Shown here: piece by piece, positions 1-9,183 of the stretch
Layout of the letters: the number at the start of each line of letters is the position of its first letter
How positions within the stretch are numbered: position 1 is the first letter of the stretch
From: Capsaspora owczarzaki ATCC 30864
Taxonomy: Eukaryota; Opisthokonta; Filasterea
Assembly: GCF_000151315.2 (NCBI RefSeq)
Contig: NW_011887299.1
Span: 775,387-822,212, forward strand
DNA: 46,826 nucleotides
Reading direction: 5' to 3'
Made by a program: the position numbers and the translations under genes
The notes under the pieces: generated by a model
Told to the model about the DNA's origin: nothing
Database searches by the model: none
What the model saw: the letters and a program-made list of their open reading frames with translations, nothing else

Positions 1-170
1 TGGCTAATTTTTTGATTGAATATGTTGGATTGTTGTGACACCCTTTTTTTCTTTTTGGTTTTCGACCGCGTTTTTTTGTTAAGAACCCTGAACTCTTTTT
101 CTCTTTGACCTCTTCGAAGAGTTGAATCCCCTTTTTCGTGAAACTTTTTGTTTCATCATGAAATACAATG

Positions 171-176
171 TTTATT
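171..176 (-). terminator. Polyadenylation signal AATAAA of the C3orf33-like gene
   Basis: AATAAA reads on the minus strand 32 bases beyond the stop codon of the C3orf33-like gene. Placement fits a short 3' UTR. The remaining sequence from 1 to 170 is T-rich and holds no supportable gene. Confidence 0.5.
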
Positions 177-207
177 TCCTCGTGCATGTTCGCCGACCAC
201 CTAATGC

Positions 208-2306
208 TCACGGCCAATCTTTGGGCCGCTGCTGCTGCGGCGGCTTTTGATTCTTGTCTGATGCTTCAGCATCGCTGTTGGGTTGGGAATTGCGACCTTG
301 CCGTGAAAGGGCTTTGGCCGCTGCGCTCCACACGGAATTGGCAGCCGAAGCAGCCGTGCCCAAAGTGCTCTGAGCAGCATTGGCCACAGTGCGCGCGCTT
401 TGCGATGCTGCAGTGACGGATGCCATGGCGCCTTCTGCAATCTTTGAACTGCTTTGCTTGAGCGCGGCGGCGGCACTCGATGCAGCGGAAACCGCTCGAT
501 CTCCGACAGATGCTGCTGCTTGGGCGCTTTCGGCCATCTTTGCACTGTGTTGCTTGAGTGCAGCCGCAGCACTGGCTGCAGTCTCCGCCGCTGCATCGGC
601 AGCGGATTTAGCGCGCTCGGCAACATCGGCTCTAACGTTGCCAAGTTTACTGGCCGACGCCCCTGCAACTGCATTGGCAGATGATGTGGCAGAGCTGGCA
701 GCCTTCTTCATGGCCTCAGCGGCACTGGCTGCCGCATCGGACAAGGAGGCACCCGCTGACTTGACAGAATCGACGCTTGAAGTCAGCGACGACTTGGCTG
801 CGTCTGAGAGTGCTGCACCGCGTTGGAGTACAGACTGAGTTGCAGAGGCAGTGGCTTCGGACACGGAGGCGATTGCGGCTCTTGCGTGCTCCGTAAGATT
901 GGCACCTGCAGATGCCAATTTCGCGGCTGGCTCCACGACATTGCGCAACAGCTGTTGCCGAGCGTGCTCGAGCTGCTCTTGTCGACGCGCAACATGCACC
1001 GCCTTCCAGATACCACGCTCGTATGTGTCTGCGTGCCGCTCCGCCTCGAGCAGCTCGTGCACTTCGAACGGAGTGAGCAGCTCCTGCACGAAAGGCGCGT
1101 CGCTGGTCAAGAACTCTCGATCTACCGTGGCAATCCCGGCACTGATAAGCGTGTGTTCGATACTTTCATCTTTTCGTCCAAGAAATCCCTGTCGAATGAG
1201 CAGAGTGTTGAGAGCTGAGGTCATGGCGGAAACATTAAAAAATTACGAAAAAGAAAAAGCCGAAAAACAAAAAAAAAAAGTCTTTCAGTTGCCACTTTGT
1301 CGACCTACCTTCGATCGCCAGCCATGACACAGTAGAGCGTTTACATCCTCGCCAAGCAATCGTCCTGGGGACTTGATGAGATGGGACGAAAGCGGGCCTC
1401 CAGCGGAAGCCTGCGGAAGTGCTTTCCGAAGCTCTTCGCGAACTGCGTTGGTCGTTGTCAGGATTTCAAAGTTCAACACAATAGGCTGGGATGAACGGGG
1501 TGATTTGCACAGTTCCTTGTGCAAGGCAAGTACGCTCTCCTCGTCTGTTGCAAGCTGGACGCCCGGAAACCGAACGAGCAGGGTGTCTGTCAAAATCACA
1601 TCGCATCCATCATGATCAACAATAATCGCCACTGCTCTACAATATCCAGAATCTGTTTCCCCCCTCAGACTCGACTGACCTGCCATGTGTCCCGCTGGCG
1701 GCAAATTGTAGCTGCGCAACCAGACGCGCCATAGCGGCAAATGCCACACTTGGAGTGCCTGTTGCTGAACATCGACGCCAACAACCGCTGCTCGTATCCG
1801 TTTTCGACTTAGAATTGCCTGCTGCGGCACCTGAGCAGTCGAAGTCCAACGCGTGACCTGTGCGAGACCCAAAGCGTTGAGATGGTGAGCCTTTTTGTTG
1901 CTGAGATTACGACCGGCAACCAGGGCGTTGCGCCTCGCTCACCCGCTCACAAAATGAACGAACAATATTACATGATGAGAGTAACGCATCACGACCAGCA
2001 CAGTCGCGAATCCGAGTGAGACTGTGGCAGCAGTGCGGAGTTCGCTGTGTCTTGGCAAAAAAACCAGACAACCGAGGTCAGCGTCATCAGCAAGATCACG
2101 TCGCGGAACTGTCAACAAAAAATCACGCACCGCAGATGCGCGTCAATGAACGGCGCAACCTGATTCAGACGCTCGCCGAGTGTTGGCGACGGCGACGGTG
2201 GCGGTGGCGGTGACGCTGGCTGACGATCGGACGGCAAGTCGTCGCGCTGCAGCTCATACGAAACTTCTTCAACCGGCATTGAATAGAGGACGACTGGATC
2301 GTTCAT
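208..2306 (-). CDS. C3orf33 (MISO)-like membrane protein with Ala-rich C-terminal tail
   Basis: Four-exon model: 2306-2131, 2044-1972, 1857-1305, 1214-208; total 1809 nt, 602 residues, frame closed throughout. The N-terminus has a Pro-rich stretch (about residues 31-43), then a helix ending in DAHLRELRTAATV and a membrane segment (GFATVLVVMRY, about residues 60-80). These align by eye with the HLR...LLLRS part of vertebrate C3orf33. An SNase/Sm-like beta domain follows (LSRKRIRAAVVGVDVQQQALQ), and then a stretch ending near residue 350 (ALNTLLIRQG ... LLEAERHADTYERGIWK) resembling the family's end of domain. The last ~230 residues are an Ala/Ser/Lys amphipathic helix repeat of LEA type, not part of the vertebrate protein. 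The family is described as a mitochondrial inner-membrane protein; location here is inferred. The third donor is weak (AAGGTAG|GTCGAC), chosen because GTAGGT four bases earlier breaks the frame. Confidence 0.72.
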
Positions 2307-2440
2307 GTAGTGTCAATGCAAATTGTAATAGATCAAGTACACTACGCACTCCATTTGAGAGTTTGATCTGTTGTTCTCTGGCGGCTCAGTCTCAGTTTTT
2401 TTTTTTTTTTTTTTTTGCCTTCTCTCGTTCTTCTCTCAGA
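2307..2440. promoter_or_regulatory. Compact bidirectional promoter region
   Basis: Only 134 bases separate the start codons of two divergent genes (C3orf33-like on minus, CDC123 on plus). The interval must therefore hold both 5' UTRs and both core promoters. It contains a run of about 19 T (2398-2416), a nucleosome-excluding type of tract often seen in compact promoters. No TATA box is evident. The bidirectional role is inferred from geometry. Confidence 0.55.
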
Positions 2441-4367
2441 ATGCCCGCGAAACCAACCCGCCAGCATGTGCTCAATTGCGCACTGCCATCGTGGTATCCG
2501 CGATTCAAGCATGTGTCGTTGCGGACTGAAATCCTGCCCCTGACCTCGGACTTTGTCGAGTACTTGCTTGCCGACGGCGTCTTCCTGTCGAAAGAGTAAA
2601 GCGACAACAATCTCCAAATCTCAGAAGTGGCTTCCATTGAAGCGATTGTCTATTCGCTTTTGCTCATCCTACATGTCATCTAACTGTACTGCTCCACCCC
2701 CTCGAATGCCCTTGTGTTCATGATTGACAGCTCGTCCATTGGCAAGGTGGATCCACGCGACCTCAACTCGTACTCGGACGACGACGACGACGACGACGAC
2801 GACGGCGCCTCTGCTCTGGCCGGCACGGCACGCTCACTGGCACAGCCAAACCGAGTGGCAGCGTCTGGGTTTGACAGCAACGACAGCAGCGACGACGACT
2901 GGGAGCAGCAGAGCCAGAGCGAGACCGACAGCATTGCTCCGACCGTGAGTTCCGACCCTGATGTGTGTCGCTCTGTGTGTCTCCATGTGCGCTGGATGTA
3001 ATGGGGGTTGTGGTAGTCGAGCACTTTGCTCTCTAAAGTGGGGAAAGGTGGATGCGCGACATTGAGCTTGGCGTCACTCGTGTGGCGGTGATGACACTTT
3101 GCTGCAATCCACCCCTTTCCTCACACATGGCGCATTGCGACACGATGTCTCATGTCTTTGCCTTTTGCTTTGTCGACAGGCGCCAAACTTCCCCGAACTC
3201 GAAGCCGCAATCAAAGCCGCCATTGCAAAGCTTGGACCCGTGTTTCCAAAGCTCAATTGGAGTGCTCCACAGGTACGATGGTCAAACTGGGTTTCAAAGA
3301 CCTCAAGCAGGGTTGCGACCATTGTCGAGACACTTGCCGCTGTGCTGACTGCAGGGACTACCGTTGTTCTTTTGGAATAGGATGCCTCGTGGATCATCCC
3401 TGGAGGCACCATCAAGTGTGTCAGCGCAGACGAAGTGTTCTTGTTGCTGAAGAGCTCGGATTTTATTGTTCACGACCTCTGCCACTCGTGCGTCCTCAAA
3501 GTGTTGCTGCTGGTGGTGGTTGTGGAAGGTGTTGTGAGGATGGTCTGGTTCATGGTTTGACCATGCCACTCTGGCAGATTTGACGAATGCTCGGATCTGC
3601 ACGATGAGCCCGACTCTGTACCCATGTTCCTTGCATTGCGGCGGTGGCACGACTTGCTGAGGTCGATGGAGTTTCGGTGCTTTGTTCGGAATCGCCAGTT
3701 GATCGGTAAGAGATAGAGAGAGTTGGATTTTCGGTTTTAGTTTCGGGTTCCGTCTCGAGCTTTTGGGCGTTAAATGCTGATGCTTGCTACTCTGCTAACT
3801 TACACGTATTCTCCCTTTGCCAACCTTGTACAGCAATCTCACAACGCGACGTGTCCAACTTTTATGATTTTCTTCCCGGCATGCGCGCGACCATCCGATT
3901 GCAGATTGCCGAATTTTTCGCCGAGCATGTGCGCGAAAACTTTCCCAACAATGATTGTAGGTCGCGCTTTGAACCGGTTGAGCCGATTGATGATCGCCTC
4001 TCTTCTTGAATTCTTGAACGGACGTTGAGCGACGGCGGACGAAAATCTGAATTGGCTGCATTTTTTTCTCACTCCGTCCGATGGATGAGCAGATGTCTTT
4101 GACATGTACGTCAACCCCTCGCGCGAAATTATCAAACTGGTTGATTTCAACCCATATCACGCGCCAACGAGCACGGCGCTCTTTGACTGGGAGGAATTAG
4201 AGGGTCTTTCAGGGGAAACGGTCGAAGTTCGCGTCGTGGATTCGCCCATGAATGTCCAGCCATCCGAATATGGCGCGTACAAGGTCCCTGCAGATGTGCT
4301 ATCCGTGCAGACTACCGAGGATATTGAGCGATTTGCCGCGTTATTTCAAAGCGGACAGCTCGCATGA
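2441..4367 (+). CDS. CDC123: CDC123 (D123) eIF2-assembly chaperone
   Basis: Seven exons: 2441-2595, 2731-2944, 3180-3272, 3381-3487, 3578-3705, 3834-3956, 4093-4367; 1095 nt, 364 residues (human protein about 336). CDC123 is a cytosolic ATP-grasp protein that helps join eIF2 gamma to eIF2 alpha so that eIF2 can form. Family landmarks in order: HVLNCALPSWYPRF at the start, an acidic linker with nine consecutive Asp (2779-2805), FPKLNWSAPQ (about 145-154), LLLKSSDFI, MEFRCFVRNRQLIG (about 219-232), ISQRDVSNFYDF, and the ATP-grasp metal/nucleotide motif KLVDFNPY (about 288-295). It ends with a PSEYGAYKVPAD block matching the family C-terminus. The ATG lies directly after a CAG in a T-rich leader and begins the family-conserved N-terminus. 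All splice sites are GT-AG. The Asp tract is encoded by a GAC/GAT microsatellite and should vary in length between isolates. Confidence 0.95.
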
Positions 4368-4533
4368 TTGAGTGTTGCTTGCTATTGATGTACAACAAGC
4401 GTTTCTAGAGTACCACCTCGTTGCACGCATGCACAATGGTCGTTTCGGGTAAATTTAGAATTCAGAAGGGGGCATTTGTAGCTGCTCAGTCTATTCCAAA
4501 AACCAAATCAAGCACCGAACACAAAACCAAACA

Positions 4534-4707
4534 ATGTCAACGCTCTCCTTGCAAGCACCCGACCTAATTTCGGTGCGTACATCCATGTCGTATATTCTTG
4601 CTATATTGTCATGCTGTGTTGCGCGCGAAGCTACAGCGGGTCGAGACTGGCTGAGCGAGCTGGCGCCTCTGCTTTGATAAACGCTGACTGTCCGAGTTAT
4701 TTTGGGA

Positions 4708-4740
<33 letters not shown>

Positions 4741-6823
4741 GGGAATCAAAAGTCAACAATGCTGCTTGAGCATTTTACATGCCCCATTTGCTGCAGTCTG
4801 CTGTCAAACACGACAATCACAATCCCGTGTGGTCACCGGTACTGCAAGTCATGCATCGACGAGTGCCTCAACCGCAAGTAAGCGAGACAACTGCAGAACT
4901 GTGCGGAAACGAAAGAACGCTGTTGCTCCGATCCGACTTTGCTCACTGAGGGTGATGACTTGGTTGCTGATTTGCTTAGATCCGTTTGCCCATGCTGCAA
5001 CACAAGGCTGAATGGCGGCGTTGTGCTCCAGCGGGACCACCAGTACGACGCACTGTTAGGTGAGTGTGCCGTTTCAGAGCTTGATCGCGTCCAAACCTGA
5101 CCGTCACCCTCTCAATTCGTCTCTCGATCCGTTGATGGTGGAATAGAAATGATCCAGAAAGAGCGCAAGGCTGCCGATGCAGCACATTTGGTGCGCCTCG
5201 TAGAGACGTCCGCTCTCTGCAGCGTCCCGACCCGCGCAGCGCCAATTCCTGCTCTTCTGATGGCTTCCGACGAGCCCCTGATTGTGATTGATGATCCAAC
5301 AACGCTTGCCAGCAACAGCCCCGTGCATGACGACGCAGATCTGGACAGCTCTGGCGCGGTGACTGAGCTTCAGCGCGTGTTTGCGAGTAGGTGAAAGAGT
5401 TTTGTTGATTTCGTGCCGCAATGGACTCGCTCAGAAAGGGCTCACCTATTCATGCTGAAACCGGGTGTACAGAGCATCTCGCTCGAGCAGTGTCCGGCTA
5501 TGTAGCTCAAATTCAGGTATGCAGGAGGAGCGTTTCGAGTGGTTGTGCTCGATTGAACAAAATTGAAATTGTTGCCAATGTCTTGTTGTTTTGAATGCAC
5601 AGGAATCACAAGCAAACAAGCAGGCGGAGTTGTCTCGAATTTCTACAGATTTGCGCCTTCGAGCTGGTAATTCACCCTTGAACAAGCGAGTGATGATTTA
5701 AGTTTGCGGCATTAGAAAAACACATCGCCTATTTTTCCCACAGGCATGGACGATGCCGAGCGCCTCAAGCAAGTAGCTGCGCGCTTTGACAAGGAGGTTG
5801 CCAATACGATCGCGAGCTGCGACAAGTGAGTACGACTCAATGTTCGGAGCTTTGGTGGGTTGAGGCTAAACAAAACACGGTCCTCTCTCCCTCTTTCTCT
5901 CGCTCTCTCTCTCTCTTGGTGAACCTCAAACAGACATCTCGAGCGTGCGTTGTACGTACCCGTGTTAACAAAGACGGAAAATGTGGCATTCAACTGCTAC
6001 CTTGTGCGCGGCGGTGTTCGCATCTGCATTCGCGACCTGGTCATGTCTCCCCTGGACAAGGTTTCGCGGCTGATTCAGCAAATACAGCTGCGCTTCGAGG
6101 AGTTGGTCGGTGACAAGATCATGTCCGCCAGCGCCGATGCAGGCTTGCTCGTTTGTGCCGTGTAAGGGTCTGGTGGTGTTGAGTGGCGAGGTGTTCCTTA
6201 AGACTCATCTGATCGTGCAACGAACGTTGTGTGCTTGTGCTTATGCTCGATACAGGGATTCCAGTCGCATCGTGTCGCCGTCCACTCTGGTCGTGAAGGC
6301 GGAAGCCGGTGAAACTGCCATTCCTTGGTCGGGCGCCCAGGATACGCTTCTGCGAGACTATTCCTTGCGTCCAGTGAATGCGCTCTTGTTCACTGGTGCA
6401 CTGACGTGGGAAAGGTACGGAATATCGATTGCTTGTTTGTTGGCGCACGATTTGCACCAAAAACCGAAGCGTCTCTTCACTGACTGTTCGCTTTGTGGTC
6501 TTTGGCAGCGAGTGTCCGCGGTTGTGTGCCAAGGACAGCTTTGTAGAAGGCGCAAGCAACATCACAAACTACTACTCATGCGGCACGTGCAAATTGAACT
6601 GTAAGAGTTGTTGACAGCGGAAAGTTTGAGGGAAAGAAAAAAAAAGGGTTGGAGATCAATCTGACATTTCCCCTGAATCGCACTTGTAGGGATCTGCGAG
6701 CCATGCCGCGAAGCGTGCCATACTGGTCACTCGACTGTCATGACGCTGCGTGCACACAAGCCCAAGTTTGCCTGTTGCTACTGTGAACGAGGCGGCAAAT
6801 GCTGCAAAACCGCAGCTCACTGA
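4534..6823 (+). CDS. RING-finger E3 ligase-like protein with C-terminal UBR-like zinc finger
   Basis: Eleven exons: 4534-4572, 4753-4877, 4980-5059, 5147-5386, 5473-5516, 5603-5666, 5744-5825, 5934-6161, 6256-6414, 6509-6600, 6690-6823; 1287 nt, 428 residues, frame closed. Residues 14-80 form a C3HC4 RING (FTCPICCSLL, IPCGHRYCKSCI, CPCCNTRL), the E2-binding module of ubiquitin ligases. A charged helical middle follows (MIQKERKAADAAHLV, later AERLKQVAARFDKE), suggesting a coiled coil. The last ~55 residues are Cys/His rich (YYSCGTCKLNWICEPC, ACHTGHSTV, ACCYCERGGKCC), the spacing of a UBR-box-like finger, which in UBR proteins reads N-terminal degrons. RING plus UBR-like finger suggests a single-chain E3 with substrate recognition; the substrate is unknown. 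I do not recognise a named orthologue. The RING lies across two introns. Confidence 0.8.
4713..4740 (+). repeat. 28-base poly-T tract in intron 1 of the RING gene
   Basis: An uninterrupted run of 28 T ends 12 bases before the acceptor of exon 2. It serves as an extreme polypyrimidine tract. Its length is likely to be unstable in replication and sequencing. Confidence 0.85.
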
Positions 6824-7238
6824 TCATCCTCCCCAAAAACCGATCTGATTGTGCCACCAAAAATTCGTTTGTCAATAGATTCTTTCTGGTAAACCTTGAA
6901 CAACCAAAATAGCTCAATCTGTCTTGGCGAAAGTGCCCCAGAACGGCAGAGACTTGTGACCGGCGACGTCACGCCACGCATTTGGCAATTCTCAATCCGA
7001 GAAACAACAATAATCGAAGTTTCTGGCTTTTTTGCTCCCTCCGCAGTCCCTGACCCCCCACCAAAAACACACTCGCGTTGTCCTTGTGCCTTGATCTACG
7101 TCAAGCCTGCCACACACTCCCGAAACCACACTTGTTTGATTTTGCGCTGGCGCTTCAAAAGCCAGCGCCAAATTAAGAACTTTCATCTTCACTCCTCTTC
7201 CGGAAACCAACCCCCCAACCCCACAATCCAAACCAACA
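6824..7238. promoter_or_regulatory. Intergenic region and annexin promoter/5' UTR with inverted repeat
   Basis: 415 bases between the RING-gene stop and the annexin start; no ORF worth calling. Near the annexin gene lies an 8-base perfect inverted repeat (GCGCTGGC at 7144-7151 and GCCAGCGC at 7161-7168, 9-base spacer), about 70 bases before the ATG. A CRE-like GACGTCAC sits near 6965. The last 40 bases before the ATG are C/A rich, as expected of a leader of a well-expressed gene. Function of the palindrome is inferred only. Confidence 0.35.
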
Positions 7239-9055
7239 ATGCCCGGCACTGTCAAGGCTGCTGCTAACTTCAACGCTGAGGCTGACGCCCAGGCCCTCTA
7301 CAAGGCCTTCAAGGGCATCGGTGCGTGCAGATGAGATTTGAATGAATGAGATTTGAATGAGATTGAACTGTGATGGGTTTGAAATTTTTTCATTTTTTTG
7401 TTATTATGATTATTGTGCGATGATTTTGACTCACTTCCACCCCCCCCCTTTCCCGCTCTGTTGCTCACCTATCTGCAGGCACCGACGAGAAGGCTGTCAT
7501 TGCCATCGTCGCCAACCGCTCGAACGCCCAGCGTCAACGTAAGTCAAAAAGTCAATAACACAGAAAAAAATGATGAATTTTGTTCTTTTTTTTTTCTTTC
7601 TTTCTTTCTTTTGAGTTCTTTCGCTCTGTTCTCCTGCATTCGCGATTTTGTCGCTCGAACTGCATTCAACTTGCTTCTTTCTATCTTTCTCTCTCTCTCT
7701 GTCGTCCTATGTGCACCTCTCTACAAATGCGCACTCCAGCATAAGTGTGAGATGCCGATGGATGCCGATGAATGATGATGAGCAACCGATTTCGGAATTT
7801 TTGCCTTTTTTTTTAATTTTTTCAAACTATGATCTTGTTCCATTGCAGTCAATGTCAATGGACGTCGTTCTCTTTCTGTCTTTCTGTCTTTCTGTCTTTC
7901 TTCATGTCGGTCTTTGGCATTGCGTTTTGGTCGCTGTTCTTGGTCAGTTTCGGCTGTCGACAGTGACGTAGCGCCGTTTGTTAAAATTCCCCTTCTTTTT
8001 TATTTTTATTTTTATTTTTTTATTTTGTTTTGGTTTTTATTATTATTTATGGAAATCACTTCCATAAACGGACGAACGCAAAACAGAGAATCCTGCAAAT
8101 AGAAATGGGTTCCAAAACATTTGAAACAACAAACACAACAACATGGTCGGAAATTGTTGAGCGAAACGACAAAAGTTGGAAAAAAAAAATTGCAAACATG
8201 GCTCGAAATCTAACTGTTTCAATTCTGTTTTTGAAACCCTCCTCCACAGAGCTCAAGATCGCCTACAAGCAGGCATACGGCGAGGACCTCGTCGGCCGCA
8301 TCAAGTCGGAGCTGTCTGGCAACTTTGAGAACATTACTGTTGCCCTGTTCAACACGCCTGCTGGCTTCCTCGCTTCGGAGCTCCGCAAGGCCATGAAGGG
8401 CGCTGGCACGGACGAGGCTGTCCTCATTGAGATTCTCTGCTCTGCCGACAACAACACCATCAAGGCCATCACTGCTGCCTACAAGGAGCAGTTCAGCCGC
8501 GACCTCGAGAAGGACGTTGTCTCTGAGACCTCTGGCCACTTCCGCCGCCTCCTCGTCTCGCTGCTCACCGCCCACCGCGACGAGAGCACCACCGTCGACG
8601 CCGCCAAGGCCAAGGCTGACGCCCAGGACCTCTACTCTGCCGGCGAGGGCAAGTGGGGCACTGACGAGTCCAAGTTCAACATGCTCCTCGGCTCGCGCTC
8701 GTACCCCCACCTCCGCGCCGTCTTCAAGGAGTACGGCGCGATCAAGGGCCACGCCATCGAGACTGCCATCGACAAGGAGTTTAGCGGTGACATCAAGAAG
8801 GGCTTCCTCACGGTCGTTGCCGCCGTCCAGGACCCCGCTGCCTACTGGGCCAACCGCATGTACCTCGCCATGAAGGGCGCTGGCACTGACGACGACACCC
8901 TCGTCCGCGCCATCGTCTCGCGCGCCGAGATTGACATGGAGGAGATTAAGGTTTCCTTCATTGGCACCCACAAGAAGTCCCTCCTCAACTGGGTTCAGTC
9001 GGACTGCTCTGGCGACTACAAGCGCATGATTGAGGCCATCCTTGGCGGCCACTAA
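7239..9055 (+). CDS. Annexin
   Basis: Three exons: 7239-7320, 7479-7538, 8250-9055; 948 nt, 315 residues, the standard size for a four-repeat annexin. Annexins are cytosolic proteins that bind acidic phospholipid membranes in the presence of calcium. Four repeats of about 70 residues are visible with type-II calcium loops: GIGTDEKAV (repeat 1), GAGTDEAVL (repeat 2), KWGTDESKF (repeat 3) and GAGTDDDTL (repeat 4). Repeats 1, 2 and 4 keep the classical G-x-G-T loop; repeat 3 has GEGKWGTDE, the usual degenerate form. The N-terminal head is short (about 15 residues), so little regulation by the head is expected. Codon use is very strongly C-ending in exon 3, unlike the neighbours, which suggests high expression. 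Intron 2 is 711 bases, the longest intron in the window, and pyrimidine rich. Confidence 0.96.
7870..7901 (+). repeat. TTTCTGTC microsatellite in annexin intron 2
   Basis: About four tandem copies of an 8-base unit (TTTCTGTC) inside the 711-base intron. Similar T-rich strings (TTTTTA repeats near 8000) follow. No coding role. Confidence 0.7.
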
Positions 9056-9148
9056 ATGGTTTTTGAACGGCTGTTTGATCTCTTTGTTGACCGCATCGAG
9101 AGAGCCGTTTCCAGTGTGTAAAAAACAAAAACGAAACAAAAAATTCTT

Positions 9149-9154
9149 AATAAA
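9149..9154 (+). terminator. Polyadenylation signal AATAAA of annexin
   Basis: AATAAA lies 94 bases after the annexin stop and only 30 bases before the best start codon of the downstream gene. Transcription units are therefore nearly abutting here. Confidence 0.6.
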
Positions 9155-9183
9155 CATTGAAACCAACCTCACCTCTTGATGGA

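Noticed and set aside
2109-2130. A possible 22-base micro-intron in the C3orf33-like gene (GTGCGTG...GACAG)
   Set aside because: Removing it leads to an in-frame stop, whereas the 86-base intron 2045-2130 joins HLR to ELRTAATV in agreement with the family.
8219-9172. 317-codon minus-strand ORF opposite annexin
   Set aside because: It is an antisense shadow created by the strongly C-ending codons of annexin; its Leu/Val/Gly composition has no family resemblance.
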